From an uncultured Planctomycetaceae bacterium (lineage in GTDB: Bacteria > Planctomycetota > Planctomycetia > Pirellulales > Pirellulaceae): a DNA stretch of 53,753 nucleotides. The position numbers and the translations under genes were made by a program. How positions within the stretch are numbered: position 1 is the stretch's first letter; each line of letters starts with the position of its first letter. The notes beneath the pieces were generated by a model. The model ran no database searches. It was not told the DNA's origin and saw only the letters and a program-made list of their open reading frames with translations. The stretch is from positions 1 through 53,753 of the forward strand of contig CAIPEB010000609.1 in NCBI GenBank assembly GCA_903863885.1, in the 5' to 3' direction. Below, one piece after another: positions 34,466-42,488 of this stretch.

Positions 34466-37210
34466 TTATTGCGTTTTCTCCGGTCTGAACTCGACGTCGT
34501 CCAGATAGCAGACCGATGGCCCGTTCGCCGGAGCCATGATGACGACGCAGTTGAGCACCTTAAATTCCGGCGAGCAGGCGAGCCGGGCGAATTGCTGCGG
34601 AACGGCACCGGCCAGTCGGATCGTCAGTTCATAGTTGCCGGCGGCTTTCGAGCCGAGGGCGCAGACGATGTCGAAACGTACCCACTTGCCGTGCGGCAAT
34701 TGGACCAGTCGCTTATCGTTCGCGGTGAGCCAGCCTTGCGCGTCAACGGAGAGACGCGGGCCGATGTTGTATTTGTAGGGATCGTCCCGCCACTCGCAGA
34801 CAAACTGCGCACCCGGCTCGACACGCAGAGCGAAGCCAGCACAGCACCGGCCCTCGGCCATCTCGAGCGGGTAAGTGATGTATGGCAGGTAGGACGGCTT
34901 CTGCCCGGCTCCGTCAGAAATCTTGAGGCTGTGTTTGCCGGAGGCGGCGGTCTCGTCCGTGACGGCGACGGAGTTCACCCCCGCTTCAGTGCCGACAGCC
35001 GCACCGCGTTCGGATTCGCCGAGGGTAAAGTCTTCGTAGTTGCGCAACACCGGCTGTGGCGGTTCGAGCGCAGACGCCGGCTGGTAGTCGGCCGGTTCGC
35101 GCAGGACTTCCATCTCCGGCCGAGGCCACGAGCGGCGCTCGGGACCGGCATAGTTGCCGGCGGCGCTGAGATCAATCGGCTTAAAGCCGAGCTTCAGCGC
35201 GGGCGAATCGGGCTGCAATCGATAGTCGCGCGCAGCGGCGTTCATGAACTTCGGGTCCGCAAGCACTGAACCGCGGTCCTGATCCATCGCCATCCATCCA
35301 TCCCAGTTTGCCTGCGTCGCACCGCGGGGGATGCCGGCGATGCGCGGCGGGCCGCCGGCGCAATCGATGAGGTTGCCGGAGAAGCGGCAGATATCGGTGG
35401 TGATCTGGCGGACGGTGTAGAGGCTCGCCGCGCCGCCGCCGTAACTGATGATGTTGCGCTCGCAGCGGTGGCCGGACATCGGATATTTCGGCCACGGGTT
35501 GAACTGGACCTGATTCTGTTTGCCTGCGGCGAAGATGTTGTTCTCAACGGTGTTGTCGATGCCCGCATTGAGCATGAAACCGCCGAGCACGGTGTTCCAG
35601 ACGATGTTGTCGTGGATACTCCAGCCGCTGCACGCCAGGTCGAGGTAGATGCCCCACGAGTAGTGCGGGAACTCGAACTCGCCGCCGCGTCCCGGACCGT
35701 AGCCGCCCGAATCGTGGAGCAGATTGTGGTGGACGACGTTGTTCCAGTTGAAACGGCGGTTGCGGTCGAGTTGCTCCTCGACGGGGAACTGCCAATCCAG
35801 CGCGGTGGCGGCCTCGATGATGCTCGTGTCGCACGTAATCAGGTTGACGTGGTGGCCGTGGTTCCAGGCGATCTCGCAATCGTTGCCGACGTCCATGCCG
35901 ATGGCGTATCGCGGGCCGTCGTGAATGTGGTTGTGCGTGACGCGGCAGCGCGAGCAGCGGTGCATATAGACGCCTCCGCAGCGGTTGTGGACGGGCCCCC
36001 AGCCGAAGTCCCCAATGTAGTTGTTGTCCACCACGTGATCGCTGACGCGGCTGTGGTCGGTGCTCGTGCCGAGGATGCTGACGCCGTCGCCGAGCGTCTG
36101 CGTCATGTCGCAGCCCGCGACGCGGCAGGCATGCGTGTCGTCGCCGAGGTAAACGCCGGTCCCGACGTTGCGCAGATCGCATGCCGTCAGAACGCAGTTG
36201 CGTGCGGCTTTCAGGTCGAACGCTCTGCCGCGGCAATCGCGCAGCGCAAGGCCCGTGATGCGTACGTCCTCGACAAACTTGCCGGCCTTGGCGTCGCCCC
36301 GCAGGACGAAGAGCGAATCGAGCGCCGGCACGATGACGGAGTCTCGCTTCGGCACGCCCGACGGCGGCCGGAAATAGAGCAGCTTGCCGTCCGCGTCGAC
36401 GTACCACTCGCCCGGGGCGTCGAGTTCCTCCAACAGGCCGCAGACGTAATAAGGACAACCCGGAGCGAGCACATAGACGCCGTGTTCCGCCTCGATGACG
36501 CGGTTCACCGTGTCCACGCTTTTCAACGGCGCCCAGGTCGGCGCGTAATTCAGCGAATCGTGAAACACCATCGTCGCCTGCTCGGGATGCGTCCATTTCG
36601 CCGGGTCGAGTTCGCCCGCGCGATAGCCGAACTTCGTTTTCGTACCCGGCTCGACAAGCCGTTCGTTGAACAGCACGCCGCCGATGCGCGGATGTTCCGG
36701 ATCGAAGTTCGGCACGCGCGCCAGCGGTTGGCGCCGCGCTTCGAAGTAAAGCTCGCGGAACCTGCAGTCCGGCAAATCGAGCGTCCCGAGATCGCTCTGC
36801 AACACCTCTCCGCGCCACGGTCTCCACTCGTTCACCGTGCGCCCGCCGCTGATGACAACCTCTTCGCCCTTGGCCGCCTCGATGGTCAGTCCCGAGTCGC
36901 GTGGTTCAAGTGTGAGCGCCTGCTTCAAGTAGTAAACACCGCTCCTTACCACGACGCGCGCCCTCTCGCCCTGCTCCCGCGCCGCATCGCGCGCCCGCTC
37001 CAGAGTCGCCAGCGGCTTCGATTCGGTGCCGGGATTGGCATCGTCGCCGGACGGACTGACGAAGAACTCCGCCGCGGGCAGCGGGGAGAACGCTGCGAGC
37101 ACGAGGGTGGCGAGAAAGAAACGGCAAAATGACGGGCGGCAAACGATGGATCTGCGCTTCTCCGATTTCCTGCCGGGCATATTGTTGACGCAGACGAGGT
37201 TCCGATTCAT
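34466..37210 (-). CDS. Secreted right-handed beta-helix protein
   Basis: 914 residues. A signal peptide lies within the first ~47 residues (FFLATLVLAAFSPLPAAEF), then FVSPSGDDANPGTESKPLAT, a DUF1565-type entry seen in planctomycete beta-helix proteins. The middle shows parallel beta-helix rungs (RVAGCDMTQTLGDGVSILG, HRCSRCRVTHNHIHDGP, NNVVHHNLLHDSGGYG). The C-terminal ~170 residues look like a beta-sandwich carbohydrate-binding module (VCYLDDVEFRPEK). The fold is used by pectate lyases and GH28-type enzymes, but no catalytic set was assigned. It is the last gene of a minus-strand operon; the gap to the GH28-like gene is about 20 bases. Confidence 0.82.
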   Translation of the reverse strand: MNRNLVCVNNMPGRKSEKRRSIVCRPSFCRFFLATLVLAAFSPLPAAEFFVSPSGDDANPGTESKPLATLERARDAAREQGERARVVVRSGVYYLKQALTLEPRDSGLTIEAAKGEEVVISGGRTVNEWRPWRGEVLQSDLGTLDLPDCRFRELYFEARRQPLARVPNFDPEHPRIGGVLFNERLVEPGTKTKFGYRAGELDPAKWTHPEQATMVFHDSLNYAPTWAPLKSVDTVNRVIEAEHGVYVLAPGCPYYVCGLLEELDAPGEWYVDADGKLLYFRPPSGVPKRDSVIVPALDSLFVLRGDAKAGKFVEDVRITGLALRDCRGRAFDLKAARNCVLTACDLRNVGTGVYLGDDTHACRVAGCDMTQTLGDGVSILGTSTDHSRVSDHVVDNNYIGDFGWGPVHNRCGGVYMHRCSRCRVTHNHIHDGPRYAIGMDVGNDCEIAWNHGHHVNLITCDTSIIEAATALDWQFPVEEQLDRNRRFNWNNVVHHNLLHDSGGYGPGRGGEFEFPHYSWGIYLDLACSGWSIHDNIVWNTVLGGFMLNAGIDNTVENNIFAAGKQNQVQFNPWPKYPMSGHRCERNIISYGGGAASLYTVRQITTDICRFSGNLIDCAGGPPRIAGIPRGATQANWDGWMAMDQDRGSVLADPKFMNAAARDYRLQPDSPALKLGFKPIDLSAAGNYAGPERRSWPRPEMEVLREPADYQPASALEPPQPVLRNYEDFTLGESERGAAVGTEAGVNSVAVTDETAASGKHSLKISDGAGQKPSYLPYITYPLEMAEGRCCAGFALRVEPGAQFVCEWRDDPYKYNIGPRLSVDAQGWLTANDKRLVQLPHGKWVRFDIVCALGSKAAGNYELTIRLAGAVPQQFARLACSPEFKVLNCVVIMAPANGPSVCYLDDVEFRPEKTQ

Positions 37211-37230
37211 GGGTGTGACCTTTTGCTGTA

Positions 37231-38793
37231 TCAGCGAATCCAGATGCCTTTGCCGTTGCCGCCCTTCGGCGTGGTCTTCGGGTAGTCGGGGTTGGGGCTC
37301 TGCTCGATTACCCGCACGATCTGCTCGAGGGGTAAATCAGTTTGCGAGTTGCGGACACGGATCCCGGAAACTCTCACGTTGCGCACGGTGCAATCGAGGT
37401 CGGGAGAGAAGATCTCGACCCAGCGACCCGGATCGGACGATTCACTCCCGTGTTTGTAGGTCTGGGACTTGGGGCCGATTGCGAGCAGGTGCCAGTCGGG
37501 AGCGAGCGGGTGATTAAGTTCCACATTCTCGATGAAGACGCCATCAGCATCCGCGTGCAATTCGATTCTGCCGGGGCGGTTGAAGGTGAGGTGTTCGAAT
37601 CGAATGTTCTTCAGCGTGCCGATGCGCTGGCTGAAATCGTTGGCGCGGCCGAGTTCGAGGTTCGGCTGGTCGTAGAGCTTGAACTCGCGGATGTCGGCGA
37701 TGCGGCGCAGCGTGATGTCGGAGATGGGGCAATCGAGCTTGGCGCCGTCGTCGAATCGTTTCACACCGGACAGAAGCCGGATGGAATTGGCCGCGGGCAC
37801 GCCTTCGGGCGATCCGCTCACATCTTCGATGGCGATGCGTTCGATGGGGCCGTAGCTCGGCGCGTAGTTCTTCCACTCCCACGCGTTCAGTGCGACATTG
37901 TCGTCGTGCGAATCGCCCCGCACGCCCCGGATGCGGCCGTCGCTGGCGGGGCCGTTGACGTGTACGCCGTCGCGGCGGGTCTGGTCCAGCGTAACGTTCT
38001 CGACGGTAAACTCGTGCGCGTTAGCCAGATGCACGGCGAAGGCGTTGCTCTGGCGGACGACGATGTTCTTCACCGACACGCGGCGGACACTCTGCAGGAG
38101 AATAACGCCGTGAGTGCCGAAGACCGGATTCTCCTTCGATGAACGGCCGAGGGCGTTTCCGTTGTCCGAAACGGCGTTGGCCAGCGTGGTCCAAATGCCG
38201 CCCTCGATGCGAATGTCGGTGTCGAGCGGCAGGTCGGCCGGCACCGGTTTGTCGTTCAATCCGACGATCCGCTCATTGCGTAACATGCAGGTGTTGCATC
38301 CGGGCTTGAGCCGGATCTCTGCCTTCGGATCGGCCGTGAGCCTCTGCCCCGATTTCAGGACAATCGGACCATCGAGATAGTAGGGACGTTCCCGTGCGGG
38401 AATATGCAGCGAACCTTGCGCATCGAGCGCGGCTTGCATCGCCGCTGTCCAGACCTCGGCGGTAACGGCACGGCTTTGCGTTTTTCCGGCAGCGTCGGGC
38501 CATTGCTCGGTCCACGACTCCTCACGCACCAGATGCCGGAACGCCTCTGCCGGCGGCGCCACCGCGGATTCCGGATTCGGACGGCCGCCGAACGTGTCCT
38601 CGGCCCGCACGAACGTCTCCATCTGCTGCGGCAACGGCGTATCGCGATGGCCTCCGTCCTGGCCGATGCCGTCGTCGCGCAACGGAATTTCCCGGCAGGT
38701 TGGAAACGGTGCCGCGGCCAGCTCGCCAATTGGCGGGAAGAGCAGAGCGGTGACGAGGGCGATGACGCGTCTTGTGGTCGCGGCTTGTTTCAT
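37231..38793 (-). CDS. GH28-related beta-helix protein
   Basis: 520 residues with a signal peptide (RVIALVTALLFPPIGELAAA). The beta-helix starts near residue 135 after an N-terminal domain. GH28-type features are present: VRVNG-like HVNGPASDGRIRGVRGDSHD, where the aspartates of SHDDNVAL match the paired catalytic Asp of polygalacturonases. Pectin or other uronic-acid polymers are candidates, but substrate cannot be read. It is coded directly upstream of the beta-helix gene 34466-37210 (about 20 bases) and downstream of the GH29-like gene, in one operon. Confidence 0.8.
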   Translation of the reverse strand: MKQAATTRRVIALVTALLFPPIGELAAAPFPTCREIPLRDDGIGQDGGHRDTPLPQQMETFVRAEDTFGGRPNPESAVAPPAEAFRHLVREESWTEQWPDAAGKTQSRAVTAEVWTAAMQAALDAQGSLHIPARERPYYLDGPIVLKSGQRLTADPKAEIRLKPGCNTCMLRNERIVGLNDKPVPADLPLDTDIRIEGGIWTTLANAVSDNGNALGRSSKENPVFGTHGVILLQSVRRVSVKNIVVRQSNAFAVHLANAHEFTVENVTLDQTRRDGVHVNGPASDGRIRGVRGDSHDDNVALNAWEWKNYAPSYGPIERIAIEDVSGSPEGVPAANSIRLLSGVKRFDDGAKLDCPISDITLRRIADIREFKLYDQPNLELGRANDFSQRIGTLKNIRFEHLTFNRPGRIELHADADGVFIENVELNHPLAPDWHLLAIGPKSQTYKHGSESSDPGRWVEIFSPDLDCTVRNVRVSGIRVRNSQTDLPLEQIVRVIEQSPNPDYPKTTPKGGNGKGIWIR

Positions 38794-38972
38794 AAAGATG
38801 CTCTGTTTTGCGGGGACCTCGAGTTCGTCCGGTTTTTGCAGATTGTGGATCGGGCCAAGGAGGTGCGCGGCCCGGGTGAACAGGCCGGTCAGTTCTTACG
38901 CGGCGGGCAAGCCGTCGAGCGAGGCCATCATGAGCAACGCGGGCATAGCCAGGTTGTTCATGGTCGAATCCG

Positions 38973-40445
38973 TTACTCGTAGACCTCCAGTTCCGCGACG
39001 GACATCTGAGAGCCCTCCTGTTCCGGGCCGTCGGGCTTTACCGAGCAGATGCGGATGTAACGGGCGGTCACCGGTTCGAAGGTCGCCTCGAAGGGTGCGC
39101 CGCGCTGATCGCTCGCCGCAGCGACCGTCCGCCAGTCCTGCCCGTCCGCCGACAGCTTCACCTCAATCGTGGTCGGATAGCCACTGCCGAACGTGACCTT
39201 GACGCGACGGATCGGCTTCGTGTCCACGAGGTCCACGTGGTAGGTCCAGGGCCACTCGCCCCCGGCCAGCGCAACGGTGTCCTGTTGCCCGTCCACGCCG
39301 AGCCTGGGGAAGCAGACGCCGCCGTTCACCTGAAGCTCGCGCAAGCCGTCCAGGCTCAGCAGCTTTGCCTGTTTTCGGTAAGCCAGATTTCCCGGAGGCA
39401 CCGGCGCGCGGTTCTTGCCCTCGTTCAGCTCCCGACGCACTTCCTTGAGCATCTCGAGCTGCGAGCGGTCGACCGATCCGTCCCGGTACAGCAGCACATC
39501 CATCGAGACGACCCCGCCGCGCTGGTTCACGTCGAACACATACTCGCGCAGCTCCCGCTTGCTGTACTGGCTGCCGGCCTGGCCCCAGCCCGTGCCGATA
39601 TACGAGAGGATGTGCCACTGCTCGCCATCGAGCCAGCGTTGCGAGGGCATGTCAAAGAACCGATTCTGCTCGCCGCAAGTGAAGTCTTCGGCCGGGGTGT
39701 AGGACATCACGATCGGGTCCACGCCGCGGTTGAACGCGACGATGCTGTGAGGGTTCCCGGCCTTGAGGGCCTCCGCGAACGGCTTCAGGTTCTCGTTGTT
39801 GTAGCCGATCCAGGGATAGCAGCCGTCCACCCACCAGCCCTTAATCTTGTCGCCGTAGCGGAGGCTGTATTCCCGCGCAACGTCCGTCCACTTCCGCACG
39901 AACTCCGGGCTGACAGTGCCGTTGAAGCCGAACTGCGAGTTGGCCTTCTCGTCCGATCGCGGACCGTCCCCGGTGTAGTACAGCATCAGCGGAATGCCGC
40001 GCTTGTTCAGCGACCGGTGGAGGTCCTCGATCAGATCCCGGGTCGCACAGGCTTCGCCCGGCTGGTAGCCGCTGATGCGGTCGAAGGTCGCATTGGGAGC
40101 GATCAGGTGCCGTGTGACCTGCATCACCGTGAAGATAACGTACCCCGCGCCGGCCTCCTGCATGGTGTCGGCGAACCGTTCGGTGTCGAACTCCCGGACA
40201 CACTCGTCCCAGGGCGTTTCGCGGCCGAGGCTGTTGATGGACTCGCGGTTGTTCTGCACGCCGTTCAGATAGTGCACAAACACACCCGCCCCGGCCTTGA
40301 GGAACCAGTCGGTATCGGGGTTGGTGACCGGCGGCTCCTGCGCCGCACCTGCACAGGCAGAGGACAGCACCCATGCCAACAGCAATGCCGGCAGTTGTCG
40401 CATCCGGGAAGTTCGAGTTCTGAAGTTGGCTTGGCAATGAGTCAT
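38973..40445 (-). CDS. GH29-like alpha-L-fucosidase with discoidin-like domain
   Basis: 490 residues. Signal peptide core is LPALLLAWVLSSACAGAAQ. The GH29-type barrel shows GKAGVFVHYLNG-like entry (AGAGVFVHYLNGVQN), YVIFTVMQVTRHLI and the nucleophile region IKGWWVDGCYPW near residue 200. The C-terminal ~120 residues have the discoidin/F5-8C pattern (RRVKVTFGSGYPTTIEVKLS, RYIRICSVKPDG). The ATG at 40445 has GGAG about eight bases upstream; a longer in-frame start at 40592 overlaps the neighbouring gene and is unlikely. GH29 enzymes release fucose. It is the second gene of the operon. Confidence 0.83.
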   Translation of the reverse strand: MTHCQANFRTRTSRMRQLPALLLAWVLSSACAGAAQEPPVTNPDTDWFLKAGAGVFVHYLNGVQNNRESINSLGRETPWDECVREFDTERFADTMQEAGAGYVIFTVMQVTRHLIAPNATFDRISGYQPGEACATRDLIEDLHRSLNKRGIPLMLYYTGDGPRSDEKANSQFGFNGTVSPEFVRKWTDVAREYSLRYGDKIKGWWVDGCYPWIGYNNENLKPFAEALKAGNPHSIVAFNRGVDPIVMSYTPAEDFTCGEQNRFFDMPSQRWLDGEQWHILSYIGTGWGQAGSQYSKRELREYVFDVNQRGGVVSMDVLLYRDGSVDRSQLEMLKEVRRELNEGKNRAPVPPGNLAYRKQAKLLSLDGLRELQVNGGVCFPRLGVDGQQDTVALAGGEWPWTYHVDLVDTKPIRRVKVTFGSGYPTTIEVKLSADGQDWRTVAAASDQRGAPFEATFEPVTARYIRICSVKPDGPEQEGSQMSVAELEVYE

Positions 40446-40569
40446 GTTCGTGTCTCCGATGATCATCTCAGAGGTCAGTCTCCCGTGAGCCAGTCTTCGT
40501 CCAACCGGCTGACATTGGCGACGTGGGCGGATCTCCTGATTGGCCCCGGCCCGCCCACGCGAGCGTTCA

Positions 40570-42159
40570 CTATCGTGTCGTACTATCTTCACTCGCGTTT
40601 CTGCCGGGAGGTCGCGTCGAGGGATGTCGACGGAAAACGTCGAGGTAGTCTTCTTCCGAAAGACGGTGCTTCGTCAGGAATTCTCGGCTGAGGACTTTTC
40701 TGGGGTCGCCTGCATGTTTCGTCCCGCCGTGATAGATCCAGCAACCGAAGGCGGAGTTCTCTGTGATGCTGAGCTGTTCATCGAGATACCGGGGCAGGTA
40801 GTTCGGCACACCGCCTCCGAAGCCGGTGATCCACGGATGAAACCCGGGCAGAACACGGGCGGCGAACGGATAGGCCTGATGCGCCCGGGGAATGAACTCC
40901 GGCAAGTCCACGTGGGTGCGGGCCACGACATCGGTGTAGCCGGTTTCCTTCTCGTAGAGCTCCATCTTGCCGCGGCCGTAGGTCATTTCCGTGCCGATCC
41001 AAATCTCGATTCCGGCATCATGCATGCCTTTCAGCCACCAGTAGTTGCCATCGCGGCAGCCCGCCTTTCCGGCATACATCACCGCCTCATAATACTGGAT
41101 CACGGGACAGTCCCAGACTTCTTTGATCACGCGGCCGAACTGAAGGCCTCGCTGATAGTAGTAACCCGAGTAGCCGAATTCATCGTTGAACGTCCAGCAG
41201 TCAACGCTGTCCGCCGCCTGCGAGTATTTGTCGATGACTGCCTTGTCGGCCGGAGGCACGTAGTCCTCCGCGTCCATCGCCAGACCGCGGAAGCCGAGTC
41301 CCTTTGCCCGGCCGTACACTTCCCTCGCCCGGCGGATCGTCGTTTCCCACTTGGCATCGTCCCGCAAATCGGCCGGTCCATTCACCAGTTCGGCGAAACC
41401 CTCATCCTCGATGAGCCAGTAACGGATGCCCCGCTGCTTCAGTTCCCGCAAAGCGCCGCCTTGGTCCAGTGACTCGAAGCCGTAATTCGGTCGCGTGCTC
41501 GGAAAGGCGGTCACGACTTTGTCGATCCAGACGTCGGTCACCTGCAGGTCGCGGTCGAGGTAGTCCATGGCGTCGAGAAAATCGGATTTCACGTCGCCGC
41601 TCCACCAATGGCACAGGTGCCGCTCGGGACGGCACGGTCGGCCATGGACCGAGATCTCGCCGATGCCTGACTTGCCGCCGCCGCTGAAGAACAGTCGCAG
41701 GTATCGACTGACGGCGGGGATAAGCTGAATCCGAGTGTTCTTTCCGGGAACCACGACGAGGTTCACGCCGCGATGCAGCAAGTCACGCTGCAGGTGGCTC
41801 TGGTCCGGACCAACGTTGACCTCGCTCAAGAAGAATGGTCCACCCGTCGGGCCGCTGACGATCTCCAGTGACTCCACCACGGCCGGTTCGCACAGGTCGA
41901 GCACGACTTCCGCGCCGCCGTTGCCCCACACGAACGTGAACTCCGTGGCTGGATCGCCGTCCAGCGCCGCCTCGGGGTTCTGGTAGGCGTCTCGCGAGTT
42001 GGCGGAGACGAGCTTGACGTTCAGTCGGCGCGAGACCAGATTCCGGCCCGCGTTGTCCGCTTCGTGCGGATCTGACTTTCCCTGGGCCCGCGCCGTCTCC
42101 TGCGGGGCGCACGCGAAGAGCAGAAGACTGATCACGGCCAATGTGAGTTGACGAGTCAT
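40570..42159 (-). CDS. Secreted discoidin plus TIM-barrel-like protein
   Basis: 529 residues. Signal peptide LTLAVISLLLFACAPQ has a cysteine near its end, so a lipoprotein is possible. Residues ~45-175 are discoidin/F5-8C-like (NPEAALDGDPATEFTFVWG, VSRYLRLFFSGG, GIGEISVHG). The remainder looks like a glycoside-hydrolase-type barrel (IRYWLIEDEGFAEL, GLGFRGLAMDAEDYVPP, DAGIEIWIGTEM), with candidate acidic residues DAEDYV and GTEMTY. No exact GH family was recognised. Its ATG overlaps by four bases the stop of an upstream small frame (ATGA). It starts the operon with the fucosidase and two beta-helix genes. Confidence 0.78.
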   Translation of the reverse strand: MTRQLTLAVISLLLFACAPQETARAQGKSDPHEADNAGRNLVSRRLNVKLVSANSRDAYQNPEAALDGDPATEFTFVWGNGGAEVVLDLCEPAVVESLEIVSGPTGGPFFLSEVNVGPDQSHLQRDLLHRGVNLVVVPGKNTRIQLIPAVSRYLRLFFSGGGKSGIGEISVHGRPCRPERHLCHWWSGDVKSDFLDAMDYLDRDLQVTDVWIDKVVTAFPSTRPNYGFESLDQGGALRELKQRGIRYWLIEDEGFAELVNGPADLRDDAKWETTIRRAREVYGRAKGLGFRGLAMDAEDYVPPADKAVIDKYSQAADSVDCWTFNDEFGYSGYYYQRGLQFGRVIKEVWDCPVIQYYEAVMYAGKAGCRDGNYWWLKGMHDAGIEIWIGTEMTYGRGKMELYEKETGYTDVVARTHVDLPEFIPRAHQAYPFAARVLPGFHPWITGFGGGVPNYLPRYLDEQLSITENSAFGCWIYHGGTKHAGDPRKVLSREFLTKHRLSEEDYLDVFRRHPSTRPPGRNASEDSTTR

Positions 42160-42374
42160 TGTGGTTGCACGAGCTTCAAACGAAGTACTCCGACGCTGCC
42201 GAACTTGCCCACCCCCGGCAGATCGGAATAGCCGGTGTAGTGCAGTCGGAAATGACCGCCAGTATCTCTGAGTTTGTCGTACTTCTCATCAGGGAAATTG
42301 TGTTCGTGGAGGGTCAGCTTCTCAAGGTCAAGCGCGTGTCTGAGGCATGGATTTGGCAAATACTCTTTGCGCAG
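42156..42374 (-). pseudogene. Orphan C-terminal coding remnant
   Basis: In the divergent region upstream of the discoidin/barrel gene, the minus strand has a protein-like frame of about 73 codons, read as EYLPNPCLRH, LTLHEHNFPDEKYDKL, GHFRLHYTGYSDLPGVG and LRLKLVQPQ, ending in a TGA that overlaps the next ATG by four bases. The composition is unlike an antisense shadow and the stop-start overlap suggests it once formed an operon with the next gene. No start or full domain is present; an ATG at 42350 begins a different frame and soon stops. The boundary on its 5' side is uncertain. It overlaps the plus-strand leader of the GH32 gene. Confidence 0.4.
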
Positions 42375-42488
42375 TGTTACAATTGGCCGGACGCGACGCG
42401 TCTCGCTCCCGCGTGCGCGAGAGGGGGCCTGGTGATCCCCATCCTCGCCCCGGGGATCGGAGCCTGTGCTGGAACGAAAGAATCCCTG

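Noticed and set aside
35468-37132. A 554-codon plus-strand open frame
   Set aside because: Antisense shadow of the beta-helix gene 34466-37210; no family-like motifs.
38896-38961. A 21-codon minus-strand frame MNNLAMPALLMMASLDGLPAA
   Set aside because: It resembles a signal peptide but has no ribosome site and ends at once; too short to support.
39237-40691. A 484-codon plus-strand open frame
   Set aside because: Antisense shadow of the GH29-like gene, which shows signal peptide and catalytic motif on the minus strand.
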